Positions 1 to 7,747 of a DNA stretch of 64,000 bases are shown here, in pieces. The DNA is taken from positions 1 to 64,000 of the forward strand of contig CAZSMK010000093.1 of assembly GCA_964608095.1 (NCBI GenBank), written 5' to 3'. The translations under genes and the position numbers were made by a program. The notes under the pieces were generated by a model. The model saw only the letters and a program-made list of their open reading frames with translations, was not told the DNA's origin and did not search any database. Each line of letters begins with the position of its first letter. Positions within the stretch are counted from its first letter, which is position 1. The DNA is from CAZSMK01 sp964608095 (GTDB lineage Bacteria > Sumerlaeota > Sumerlaeia > MWCT01 > JAGHBZ01).

Positions 1-473
1 AAGATCATCAATTCACGGATTCGTACCTGCCGCTTCCATGCGTTGACTATAAGATCAAAACGTTTTCGACCGATACCGTCAACTTCGAGCAGGCGTTTGG
101 GTTCCTTATCGAGGACATCGATAGTTGACTCGCCGAATTTATTCACTATTCGTGAAGCATACACCGGACCGATACCGGTGATCAAACCGGAGGAAAGATA
201 CTTCTCAATTGCTTTGACACTTGCGGGTAATCGGGTGACATAGTTTTCCACCTGGAACCGAAGCCCATAGGGTTGTTTTCGTTGCCACTTCCCCCAGAGT
301 CGGAGGGCCTCACCCGGCATAACGCCGATCATCGAACCAACGGCCACAATTGAAGTCGTCGACTTATCGGGTTTTATCGAGAGCACGGCAAAACCGCTAT
401 GCTCGTTCCAATAGATGATATGCTCAACGAGTCCATCGATGACTTCGGGGTTTGATTGTGTTTCGTTATTCAT
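1..473 (-). CDS. recD2: RecD2-type ATP-dependent DNA helicase, N-terminal part (runs off window)
   Basis: Reading leftward from an ATG at 473, the frame stays open to the window edge (157 codons). It begins MNNETQSNPEVIDGLVEHII and continues with YWNEHSGFAVLSI and a helix-hairpin-helix-like segment (LITGIGPVYASRIVNKFGES, then LEVDGIGRKRFDLIV). This is the N-terminal OB-like region followed by the HhH region seen in RecD2 (RecD/TraA family) 5'-3' helicases, which work in DNA repair and recombination outside RecBCD. The ATPase motifs would lie beyond base 1 and cannot be checked. The start is the first Met in frame and gives the usual short leader before the OB fold. The family call rests on N-terminal similarity only. 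Confidence 0.75.
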   Translation of the reverse strand, partial: MNNETQSNPEVIDGLVEHIIYWNEHSGFAVLSIKPDKSTTSIVAVGSMIGVMPGEALRLWGKWQRKQPYGLRFQVENYVTRLPASVKAIEKYLSSGLITGIGPVYASRIVNKFGESTIDVLDKEPKRLLEVDGIGRKRFDLIVNAWKRQVRIRELMI

Positions 474-847
474 CTAATCAAGCGATGATAGTCTTGCCGG
501 CGCTGAAAATAAAAGAAAAATGTGCGGGAAAAATCCCCCGACGAGAGGATCGAAACTTCAGAATATAAAAAAGCGAAGGGACGCTAAAAATCTATGAATA
601 ACACCCGATCCACCATGTCCCGCCTGAATATGACGAGACCACGAGAACACCCCTTTTTTTCATCGTGGCATGCCACGCACCTTAAAGCATGAAACAATGT
701 CGATCATGAGTGTCATTTTACGCGATCTTAGCGTCCCTATGAACAACCTCTCCCTATGATGTGTGACATAGAAGTCAAAGAACAAAACGCACTTCATTAT
801 ACATAAACAATCCAATGTATCAAGCAATTTTTGCACAAAAGAAGAAT
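474..847. other. Intergenic stretch with a spaced inverted repeat
   Basis: There is no credible gene between recD2 and the acyl-CoA dehydrogenase. The stretch separates the recD2 start from the dehydrogenase stop, so it should hold the recD2 promoter and a terminator for the dehydrogenase. AGGGACGCTAAAAATC at 577-592 is nearly the reverse complement of GATCTTAGCGTCCCT at 724-738. The two arms enclose about 130 bases and could bound a small decayed element or a long stem. No T-tailed hairpin stands out. Confidence 0.4.
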
Positions 848-2014
848 TTATTTCTTTTTATCGGCGGCTGCAGCTTCTTTAATTAGCTCGAGAGCAATAA
901 TACTTCGCATGATCTGGTTTGTGCCTTCATAGATTTGGGTAATCTTGGCGTCGCGGAAATATTTCTCGACAGGATAATCGCGCATGTAACCTGTTCCACC
1001 GCAAATCTGAATTGCATCCGTGGTCACTTTCATGGCGGTATCAGAAGCATACATCTTTGCCATTGCGGAAAGTTTTGAAGCGTCCTTCGCGTTAGCGTCC
1101 AACGCCCGAGCGGAATGATAAACAAGCAGGCGTGAAGCCTCGATCTGCGTTGCCATATCCGCGAACATGTGTTGTATCGCCTGGAAACTCGATATCGGTT
1201 GTTTGAATTGGACACGCGTGCGGGCAAACTTCATTGCCTCTTCCATAGCGCCTTGCGCAATACCAACCGCTTGCGCACCAATACCGGGGCGTGACTTGTC
1301 GAATGTTGTCATGCCGATGATAAATCCTCTTCCTTCACGTCCGAGAAGATTTTCTGCAGGCACCTTACAGTCGTCGAAATGTAATTCAGCGGTAGCGCTT
1401 GCACGAATACCAAGTTTCTTCTCCTTCTTGCCCAGGGTAAATCCGGGAGTATCTCTCTCGACAATAAAGGCGGACATTCCGCGCGCGCCACGAGCCGGAT
1501 TCGTCGACGTGAACACGGTGTATATAGAGGCTTCGCTGCCGTTGGTGATCCACTGTTTTGTTCCGTTAAGAATATAGTGATCGCCTTCTTTCTGTGCGGT
1601 TGTCTCAACGGCGGCGGCATCAGAACCCACGTTTGGTTCAGTGAGGGCAAATGCCGCGTACACCTCGCCACGCGCAAGAGGCGGTAAATATTTTTGCTTC
1701 TGCTCTTCCGTACCGAACAACATGATGGGAAACGCAGCAAGGGCATTGGCTGCATAACTGACCGCCACACCCGCACAGGCACGGCTCAACTCTTCCGTGG
1801 CAATGCAGAGATCGAGCGCTCCCCCACCCAAACCGCCATACTCCTCCGCGATATATATTCCGCACAAATCCGAGTCGGCAAGTATCTTCATTATTTCATG
1901 GGGAAACTGCTCCTTTTCATCGAGCTCAGCTCTTACAGGGATTACTTTTTCCTCTGCGATTTTTCGCGATACCTCCTGCACCATTAATTGCAATTCATTA
2001 AAGCCGTAATCCAT
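848..2014 (-). CDS. Acyl-CoA dehydrogenase
   Basis: A 388-residue FAD-dependent acyl-CoA dehydrogenase that introduces the alpha-beta double bond in fatty acyl-CoA or amino-acid-derived acyl-CoA and passes electrons to ETF. The full family fold is present: N-terminal helical domain, the AFALTEPNVGSDA flavin/substrate strand near residue 125, the beta domain with KQWITNG, and the C-terminal helical domain with QICGGTGY and YEGTNQI. The Glu of YEGTNQI (about residue 364) matches the catalytic base of short- and medium-chain and butyryl-CoA type enzymes. The ATG is preceded by AAAGGAGAG with good spacing. The gene stands alone: no ETF, thiolase or enoyl-CoA hydratase is nearby, so the substrate (butyryl-, isovaleryl- or longer acyl-CoA) cannot be fixed. 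The C-terminal Lys-rich tail is ordinary. Confidence 0.93.
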   Translation of the reverse strand: MDYGFNELQLMVQEVSRKIAEEKVIPVRAELDEKEQFPHEIMKILADSDLCGIYIAEEYGGLGGGALDLCIATEELSRACAGVAVSYAANALAAFPIMLFGTEEQKQKYLPPLARGEVYAAFALTEPNVGSDAAAVETTAQKEGDHYILNGTKQWITNGSEASIYTVFTSTNPARGARGMSAFIVERDTPGFTLGKKEKKLGIRASATAELHFDDCKVPAENLLGREGRGFIIGMTTFDKSRPGIGAQAVGIAQGAMEEAMKFARTRVQFKQPISSFQAIQHMFADMATQIEASRLLVYHSARALDANAKDASKLSAMAKMYASDTAMKVTTDAIQICGGTGYMRDYPVEKYFRDAKITQIYEGTNQIMRSIIALELIKEAAAADKKK

Positions 2015-2254
2015 TATCTTCTCTCCTTTATGGTCTATTGAGAATTAAGCATTAGCGTGTTAAAAAATATAGAGTCACTTTTACAAAGGCTGATAAGAAA
2101 AATCAACTATGAAAACAAGTGGCAAATATAATGGAGTGAAAAGTAACTCCTAACTCAGGTGAATTTACCATATAATCCATAATGTCACACTGTCTGGTTT
2201 TCAAAACTATTATTATCATCGTTAAGAAACGGATTTACCTTCTATTGTATATGA

Positions 2255-2761
2255 TACTTACAGTTATCAAGTCTTACAGAATCCGGCATTCTCTCGACAC
2301 CGGTCGCAATTTCAGAAACATACTCCGGCAGTACACCGAAACTGCTTCGAAACGACAACATGGATTTATTTGCTTACTCTATTTCATTTTCGGGAGAACC
2401 ATTGGTCTGGTACAAATACCATGATGAAGCGACGTGGTATTCCAAAACCCTCAGCCCGGCTGTAACAGACCTCGATTCATACTTCGGCTATATTACCATT
2501 GACGGTGGTATTTCGTTTTTGGGAATCAGGAACGATCCACCGGAGTTTCATCTCTGGCGTTCGTATAAACATGGCTACCCCCTCAGCTACACCTCGTACG
2601 ATGCTGGACATTGGATAAACATTATTGACCACGATTTTGTTCCTGACGGAAACTTTGTTGCCCTTATTAAATGCCAGGACGAATCCTACATCGTCTTCTG
2701 TAATACACACTTCCCTTCTTCTTCAACACCCTGCCGCAATACCTGGACTTTATATCAATAG
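2255..2761 (+). pseudogene. Remnant of a beta-propeller-like or secreted protein
   Basis: A frame open from 2255 to a stop at 2761 reads like real protein (GSTPKLLRNDNMDLFAYSIS, DGGISFLGIRNDPPEFHLWR, FVPDGNFVALIKCQDESYI). The pattern of short beta strands suggests propeller or BNR/TolB-like repeats. The only ATG (2360) lies inside this protein-like stretch and has no ribosome binding site; a TGA at 2252 closes the frame upstream, and there is no start codon before the coding-like part begins. I take it as the 3' remnant of a larger gene that has lost its 5' end. It converges on rsmD. A short functional protein of 133 residues from 2360 is possible but less likely. I do not recognise a specific family. 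Confidence 0.35.
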
Positions 2762-2770
2762 CCAATGAAC

Positions 2771-3328
2771 CTATCGGGGTAGAACCTGAAAAAAATGGAG
2801 CGCGGTATCGCCGTAGGTTTCGCGGCGAATACACGTAAGCCTGCCACTGGTTTCAGGTATGGGAGTTCCCTTCCTGACTTCTGCTATGACAAGGGAGTTT
2901 TCATGAATGATTTTAGAGTTGCCCAATCGTTTTACTGTCTTGCTCGCAAAGTCCGACTTATATGGCGGACCGATGTAGATAATATCAAATTCTTGTTCCT
3001 CTTCTTCGAGAATGTTGAGCGCGGTTGAGACTTTTTTTTTCATTGTCCTGCCCTTGTCCTGCAAGCCGAGGTGTTTGAGATTCTCCCTGATAGTGGTGGT
3101 GCATTGCTCGTTCTGATCAACAAAGAGACAGGAGTGGGCGCCACGGCTCAATGCTTCGATACCCACCGAGCCACTGCCGGCAAAAAGATCCAGGAACTTG
3201 CTTTCTGGAATATGTGGCTGAAGGATCGAAAAGAGCGATTTCTTTACCCGTGCAAGAAGAGGTCGTGTAGCGTTGCTTTTCCTCGTCTTCAGCCGCGTTC
3301 CTTTATGTTTTCCGCCAATGACACGCAT
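2771..3328 (-). CDS. rsmD: 16S rRNA (guanine966-N2)-methyltransferase RsmD
   Basis: A 185-residue Rossmann-fold methyltransferase that modifies G966 of 16S rRNA with SAM. The start is placed at the ATG at 3328, which yields the family's characteristic MRVIGGKHKGTRLKT; the longer frame upstream overlaps rph and is not needed. LDLFAGSGSVGIEALSRGA is the SAM-binding motif I. The catalytic motif, normally D/N-PPY, here reads YIGPPYKS, so the acidic or amide residue is replaced by Gly. A single base change (GAT to GGT) would explain this. The gene lies 34 bases downstream of rph, probably in one transcript. The usual partner coaD is not present. The family call is firm; activity is uncertain because of the motif change. 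Confidence 0.9.
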   Translation of the reverse strand: MRVIGGKHKGTRLKTRKSNATRPLLARVKKSLFSILQPHIPESKFLDLFAGSGSVGIEALSRGAHSCLFVDQNEQCTTTIRENLKHLGLQDKGRTMKKKVSTALNILEEEEQEFDIIYIGPPYKSDFASKTVKRLGNSKIIHENSLVIAEVRKGTPIPETSGRLTCIRRETYGDTALHFFQVLPR

Positions 3329-3362
3329 GGTTCTGATTTGATCAAGATAATAGACCGTCCAC

Positions 3363-4115
3363 TCAGGATTTGCTCCCGATAAGGGGAATATCGATGACGT
3401 TTTTCTGGAGACTAATGAGCGTTTCAATGCCCGAACGGGCAAGATCGAGCAACCGCATCATCATATCATGCGAGAAAGGTTGTCCTTCCGCGGTTCCTTG
3501 CACTTCAACGTAGTCGCCTGAACCCGTCATCACCACGTTCATGTCAACCTGGGCTTGTGCATCTTCAAGGTAGCAGAGATCGAGAACGGGGCGACCCTCG
3601 ACCACACCAACACTTACTGCAGCAAGATAATCCTTGATAGGTATCTTTCCGAGTTTGCCGTTTTCGTGGAGGTTTTTAAGCGCCAGTGCAAGGGCGACAA
3701 ACGCACCCGTAATTGCGGCAGTGCGCGTACCGCCGTCCGCCTGGATCACATCGCAATCAAGGATTACGGTGCGTTCGCCCAGCATCTTGAGATCAACCAC
3801 GCTCCTGAGAACACGTCCGACCAGGCGTTGAATTTCGTACGACCTGCCGCTGACATGACCCCGAATCGAATCGCGTACCGTGCGTATCTGTGTCGAGCGC
3901 GGCAACAGTGCATATTCCGCAGTCACCCAACCCTGACCCATGTCTTTTAAATGCGGCGGTATCTTGTTCTCAACCGTTGCGGTACATAGAACTTTGGTGT
4001 TGCCGAATTCTATTAAGACTGAACCCTCGGGATACACTACATAGCCGGGTGTAAACTTTACTGTCCGCAAATCCCCTGCCTTTCGTCCGTCAATGCGCAA
4101 AATTTCCTCGTTCAT
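3363..4115 (-). CDS. rph: Ribonuclease PH
   Basis: A 250-residue phosphorolytic 3'-5' exoribonuclease that trims tRNA 3' ends using phosphate. The start is taken at the ATG at 4115 (MNEEILRIDGRKAGDLRTVK) because AAGGAAG lies five bases upstream; an ATG 36 bases earlier would add a non-conserved tail. RSTQIRTVRDSIRGHVSGRS holds the arginine-rich tRNA and phosphate binding region. DCDVIQADGGTRTAAITGA is the phosphorolysis core, and GTAEGQPFSHDMM is the C-terminal motif. Length matches the family. It is followed by rsmD on the same strand and divergently transcribed from the sugar-phosphate mutase gene, with about 110 bases between them for two promoters. Confidence 0.95.
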   Translation of the reverse strand: MNEEILRIDGRKAGDLRTVKFTPGYVVYPEGSVLIEFGNTKVLCTATVENKIPPHLKDMGQGWVTAEYALLPRSTQIRTVRDSIRGHVSGRSYEIQRLVGRVLRSVVDLKMLGERTVILDCDVIQADGGTRTAAITGAFVALALALKNLHENGKLGKIPIKDYLAAVSVGVVEGRPVLDLCYLEDAQAQVDMNVVMTGSGDYVEVQGTAEGQPFSHDMMMRLLDLARSGIETLISLQKNVIDIPLIGSKS

Positions 4116-4226
4116 AGTCTTCCTTTTCTCAAGAAGTGTTTGACTTGTCATCAGGGCGTAAACTAACTTTTATCTTGTTGCATTTATCCCGATATATCAA
4201 CAGAAAATAATAGAGGAGAGAATATC

Positions 4227-5579
4227 ATGGCAGAGCCCATTGTGAGTGTCGCCGGTATCAGGGGGATTGTTGGTAAATCGCTCGTACCCGATGATTATTT
4301 ACGAAGGTTGCAGGCATTTGCTACCATGGCTGCGGGCAAGAAGGTTGTAGTTGGAGGCGATAGCCGTCCGTCACGCGACATGCTGCGTCATCTTGCGTTT
4401 GCCGGCTTGATTGCGTCCGGTTACGAGATACTTGACCTCGGAATCTGTCCCACACCAACCGTGGGTTTTATGATACGACATCTCAAGGCTGATTGCGGAC
4501 TCGCTATCACCGCGAGCCATAATCCTATTGAATGGAACGCATTCAAATTTTTCAGCAAACGCGGGACATTTATAACAAAGACGGAAAACAAACGCGTGAA
4601 AAAAATCTACGAGAGCAGAAAATTTGCGCTCGCCGATGTACGTAACCTTGGCAAAGTGACCGTAATAAAAAGACCGTTGCAACCACACCTGGAAAAAATA
4701 CTCGACGCCGTTGACGTCAGAAAAATCAGGAGCCGCAGATTCAAGGTGGTGGTTGATTGTTGCAATGGTGCAGGCTCGGAAATGGCGCCTATGCTCCTCC
4801 AACGACTCGGTTGCATCGTAAAGGTCATAAACGATAACGTACATCGCCCGTTCCCGCACGAACCCGAGCCAACACCCAAAAACCTTACGCAACTCTGCCG
4901 CGCGGTGCAAATAGCAAAAGCCGATATAGGTTTCGCACTTGATCCGGACGCCGACCGCCTCGCGATTGTCGACCAGAACGGACAACCTCTCGGAGAAGAA
5001 CGTACACTTGTCATTGCGGTCTATCACTATCTGTCCAGCAGGAGGAAATCGAAGATCGTCGTGAATCTTTCCGTATCGCGCGCTATGGACGACGTAGCAA
5101 ATGTGTTCGGTGTCGACGTTGAACGGACACCTGTCGGTGAAGCGAACGTAGTTGAAAAGATGCTGGCAATAAAAGCGCGCGTCGGCGGCGAGGGAAACGG
5201 CGGCGTTATTATTCCTGAAATACATCCCGGCAGGGACGCTGCGACCGGCATGGCTTTTATTCTCGAAGCCATGGCCGCTCAAAAAAAGAACATCAGCGAG
5301 GTCAATCAATGCGTGCCTGATTACGTGATGCTGAAGACAAAGATAAAACGCGCTCCTGAAGCAGACGTGCCTGCGCTGCTGAAAAAAATTGAGGGAGCGT
5401 TCAAGGCTGAAGCGAAGAAAACCGACCGCCGCGATGGTGTAAAGATTATTCTCAAAGACGGCAACTGGGTAAACGCACGTCCGTCGGGAACAGAACCCAT
5501 TATGCGCATATTTGCGGAAGCGGAAACCAAAACTCGCGCACAGGAACTCATCCGACAAGCCCGCCAAGCACTCCAATAA
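4227..5579 (+). CDS. glmM: Phosphoglucosamine mutase / phosphohexomutase
   Basis: A 450-residue alpha-D-phosphohexomutase. All four active-site loops are visible: the phosphoserine loop TASHNP (Ser97), the Mg2+ loop DPDADRLAIV, the sugar-binding loop GEGNGG, and the phosphate-binding loop RPSGTEP near the C-terminus. GEGNGG with a compact 450-residue length fits the GlmM/PMM-like branch, which converts glucosamine-6-phosphate to glucosamine-1-phosphate for UDP-GlcNAc synthesis, or mannose-6-phosphate to mannose-1-phosphate. I favour GlmM, but substrate choice within this family cannot be settled by motif. TAGAGGAGAG precedes the ATG. The gene is monocistronic and ends just before a palindrome-rich intergenic stretch. 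Confidence 0.85.
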   Translation: MAEPIVSVAGIRGIVGKSLVPDDYLRRLQAFATMAAGKKVVVGGDSRPSRDMLRHLAFAGLIASGYEILDLGICPTPTVGFMIRHLKADCGLAITASHNPIEWNAFKFFSKRGTFITKTENKRVKKIYESRKFALADVRNLGKVTVIKRPLQPHLEKILDAVDVRKIRSRRFKVVVDCCNGAGSEMAPMLLQRLGCIVKVINDNVHRPFPHEPEPTPKNLTQLCRAVQIAKADIGFALDPDADRLAIVDQNGQPLGEERTLVIAVYHYLSSRRKSKIVVNLSVSRAMDDVANVFGVDVERTPVGEANVVEKMLAIKARVGGEGNGGVIIPEIHPGRDAATGMAFILEAMAAQKKNISEVNQCVPDYVMLKTKIKRAPEADVPALLKKIEGAFKAEAKKTDRRDGVKIILKDGNWVNARPSGTEPIMRIFAEAETKTRAQELIRQARQALQ

Positions 5580-5705
5580 TGAGCTGCAATTCTTTAATGC
5601 AGTTAAGCAGGTTCACGGCGTTTCTTCTTACTCCTGAGAGTAGCTGCAAAGAAGACAGTGGGTACATAATGTTTCATCCGCTCATCTCCACTAATGATAC
5701 CCTAC

Positions 5706-5727
5706 AGTCTTTCGTGCACGAAAGACT
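5706..5727. repeat. Perfect 22-base palindrome
   Basis: The half-site AGTCTTTCGTG is followed immediately by its exact reverse complement CACGAAAGACT, with no loop. It could be a dimeric-regulator operator, a hairpin or a fragment of a dispersed repeat. Confidence 0.7.
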
Positions 5728-5760
5728 CCTAAACCTACTTTCAGCAACTACAGAGGTAGC

Positions 5761-5777
5761 GCAGGCATCCTGCCTGC
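5761..5777. repeat. REP-like hairpin
   Basis: GCAGGC-ATCCT-GCCTGC forms a six-pair stem with a five-base loop, preceded by GTAGC. Similar short GC-rich hairpins are dispersed in many environmental bacterial genomes; only this copy was found in the window. Confidence 0.45.
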
Positions 5778-5898
5778 CCTGATAGGCCAATGCATAGAAA
5801 GGTATCCATTTAAAATCCGACAACGTCTAATTCAGGGACTTACGAGCATGCGCACGAGTTAAGGTACGCCAATGATATGAAAAAGTTCTATAAGGGTG

Positions 5899-5925
5899 TT
5901 GACAAAGAGAGGGAATATATATGAA
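5899..5925 (+). promoter_or_regulatory. Possible promoter for the tRNA pair
   Basis: A consensus TTGACA at 5899-5904 is followed 15 bases later by TATGAA, inside an A/T-rich run that ends 29 bases before tRNA-Lys. The -35 is good; the -10 is uncertain because several overlapping TATA-like hexamers are present. Confidence 0.35.
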
Positions 5926-5953
5926 AATGAATAGCTTATAACGTATATTATAA

Positions 5954-6029
5954 GGGCGTGTAGCTCAGCTGGTAGAGCAGCGGCCTTTTAAGCCGTTGGT
6001 CGCAGGTTCGATTCCTGCCACGCTCACCA
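5954..6029 (+). tRNA. trnK: tRNA-Lys (anticodon TTT)
   Basis: A 76-base cloverleaf. The acceptor arm GGGCGTG pairs with CACGCTC (one G-T pair). The D arm is GCTC...GAGC, the anticodon loop is CTTTTAA on a GCGGC/GCCGT stem, and the T arm carries GGTTCGATTCC. The CCA end is encoded. It reads AAA/AAG codons. A second tRNA gene follows 52 bases downstream, probably in one transcript. Confidence 0.97.
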
Positions 6030-6081
6030 TGTTCTTTAAGAATTTTTTTGCCTATCATAACATAAAGAAATTACTACGCGC

Positions 6082-6159
6082 GTCCCCATCGTCTAGTCTG
6101 GCCCAGGACACAGGATTTTCGATCCTGCAACAGGGGTTCAAATCCCCTTGGGGACGCCA
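6082..6159 (+). tRNA. trnE: tRNA-Glu (anticodon TTC)
   Basis: A 78-base cloverleaf closely resembling bacterial tRNA-Glu. The acceptor arm GTCCCCA pairs with TGGGGAC, and the discriminator G is followed by an encoded CCA. The anticodon loop TTTTCGA sits on a CAGGA/TCCTG stem and gives TTC. The T arm is AGGGGTTCAAATCCCCT. It lies downstream of tRNA-Lys, at the left edge of a gene-poor stretch. Confidence 0.97.
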
Positions 6160-6330
6160 CTTTTTATTTATGGCATCTTTTCTTTCACTGACCCCCGAAC
6201 CAGGTAAGTTCTCGTTACCAGAAGACCGTGGTTAAGGTGAAGAGGCAGTCACGGGAAAAAGCCCGTAGCATATTTTTGATAGCCTAACTTTTAATCAACA
6301 ATGATATATTCATTATTACTAATAATCCTA

Positions 6331-6552
6331 TCAATCTCTTGGAGTCCATTTTTTAGTCCCGTCTAAATATATCGAAACGAGATCATTTAATAAACCTTTA
6401 CGATAAACCTCCAAAGACCTACTCAACGTATAATCTTCACATGGTATAAATGGTAATAATTCTCAAAACCTTGCACGCACATTTTGGTATACTTTTTTGT
6501 ATTGTTCTTTGTGTGTCGGGTCATCATCAATAAGAGCAATTTTTTTCCTTCA
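6331..6552 (-). pseudogene. Decayed gene remnant, family not recognised
   Basis: On the minus strand one frame reads KKIALIDDDPTHKEQYKKVY, then QNVRARF, an in-frame TGA, and resumes with ELLPFIPCEDYTLSRSLEVY and RKGLLNDLVSIYLDGTKKW before double stops. The residue pattern is clearly protein-like on both sides of the internal stop. There is no start codon in frame; a stop precedes the first Lys codons. I read it as a fragment of a former gene of unknown family, next to the tRNA pair. The opening IALIDDDP recalls a receiver domain, but the rest does not follow that pattern, so no function is assigned. Confidence 0.45.
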
Positions 6553-7020
6553 CCTTAAGGTAGGATAAGCGTCCTCGCTCGTCACTCCTTATATCGTAAC
6601 AATTCTACCGGCAATTCCAAACTATTTACATTTACATTAAGGTGCTGTGATGTAGTGTAAAATACGGCAAAGAGAGGGCGCAAAAGAAAATGTAGACAGG
6701 ATACCAGTGCCGAATCAAATAAAGTTGTATCGTTATAATATATATGTGTGTTTCGCGTGTAATGTCATTTGTTCTGCATTGAAAGTGCGAACTATATCCT
6801 ACCCAAGGGTCGAAGACGCGCCGTGGAGAATCGAAGACGCGCCGTGGCGAACGGGATTCTTAAAAAACTCGATAGCGATTTCGATCGCGATACCGATTTC
6901 GACAGCGCGTGCGCTTAGGCGTGCGATAGCGAATGCAGTGAAATAGGGTATGTATAACACCTGAAAAACACGATACGTTCTTTTCTGAAACGACACCGGT
7001 TTGACGGACCCCGCTGAATC
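6553..7020. other. Gene-poor stretch with short repeats
   Basis: No supported gene. Two open frames of about 65-80 codons cross the repeats on opposite strands but show only repeat-derived peptides. A tandem 21-base repeat lies at 6810-6851, followed by a quasi-repetitive GATnnCGAT-type stretch at about 6870-6935. Together with the remnant at 6331-6552 this looks like accumulated debris downstream of the tRNA genes. Confidence 0.5.
6810..6851. repeat. Tandem 21-base direct repeat
   Basis: TCGAAGACGCGCCGTGG occurs at 6810-6826 and again at 6831-6847, each followed by a nearly identical four-base tail (AGAA, CGAA). It is followed by a GATTTCGAT-rich quasi-repeat. Two units only, so it is not a CRISPR or a large satellite. 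Confidence 0.7.
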
Positions 7021-7464
7021 TTATTCATGGTTCAGATGGTTCATTGCGCCTTTAATAATCTGCTCAACCCGGTCGGGATCAGGGAAATAGAACCTTGCAG
7101 TCATATTGGGCGAGCACATCCACTGGCGAGGACGATTCGGATCGCGGCTTTTTATCACGAGACACTTGCCAAAGAGTCCCTTTCCGGTTGAAACTTCCGT
7201 AATAATCTCGGTCTCGCCTTCAGGGTTGCGTCCCGGATACCACACGTCGGCTATAGAGGTTATGAACGTAAACAACTTTCCAATCACAAGGCAACGACGG
7301 TCTGTGATGATAAGTTTCATCGTCATGATAAGCGGCAGATTGAACGCTATCTTGTAACTGGGATGACTGCTACTGGTCATGAGACGAAACGTTGAACGCT
7401 CGTACAACACCTTTTCGTCCGGTAAAAGTGGCGAAACCTTGCCGGTTTTAAACTTTACCCCCAT
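7021..7464 (-). CDS. Hypothetical protein with a PH-like fold pattern
   Basis: A 147-residue soluble protein with no signal peptide or membrane segment. The pattern LLPDEKVLYERSTFRLMTSS, then LIITDRRCLVIGKLF and IADVWYPGRNP resembles bacterial PH or GRAM-like domains, in which a TDRRLLV-type strand is typical; the similarity is weak and no specific family name is claimed. The ATG at 7464 follows a strong AAAGGAGGC about 11 bases upstream. The gene is single, flanked by the repeat-rich gap on one side and the divergent sulfatase on the other. Function unknown. Confidence 0.75.
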   Translation of the reverse strand: MGVKFKTGKVSPLLPDEKVLYERSTFRLMTSSSHPSYKIAFNLPLIMTMKLIITDRRCLVIGKLFTFITSIADVWYPGRNPEGETEIITEVSTGKGLFGKCLVIKSRDPNRPRQWMCSPNMTARFYFPDPDRVEQIIKGAMNHLNHE

Positions 7465-7747
7465 CTTTGTCTGAGCCTCCTTTTATTGACATAAACGATA
7501 TCAAGCCCGACTATAGTTACTTAGTTGAGACGTAAAAAGCAAGATTTCATTTCATCCTGCAAAAAATTTTTCCCCCTACTCGATTACGCGCAAGGCTACA
7601 AGAGCGTAAAAAGGCTTTGCAAATTCTTTTTAGTCCTGTACTCTGTATCTGTTTTTTTCAACTAATTAAAGAAGGTCAGCGCGAGAGTTTAAAAAAAATG
7701 CAAAACCCTCATTGCCAATAAAGCAAAATCGAAAGGAAAGCGTCAAA

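Larger units (their letters stand above)
5580..5953. other. Intergenic stretch with two palindromes, upstream of the tRNA genes
   Basis: There is no convincing gene here; the short open frame starting at the stop of the mutase has no family features. The stretch contains a perfect 22-base palindrome (5706-5727), a REP-like hairpin (5761-5777) and a possible tRNA promoter (5899-5925), each listed separately. Confidence 0.5.

Noticed and set aside
4371..5576. 401-codon open frame on the minus strand
   Set aside because: It lies entirely opposite the mutase gene, shows no family motif, and is Cys/His/Arg-rich in the way antisense frames of such genes are.
5579..5782. Small plus-strand frame after the mutase
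   Set aside because: It starts on the mutase stop, runs through both palindromes and has no recognisable sequence or ribosome site.
6707..6996. Opposed 65- and 79-codon frames over the repeats
   Set aside because: The peptides are just translations of the tandem repeats; no ribosome site.
6082..7020. Integrated element at tRNA-Glu
   Set aside because: No repeated copy of the tRNA 3' end and no integrase were found, so only decay and repeats are reported.
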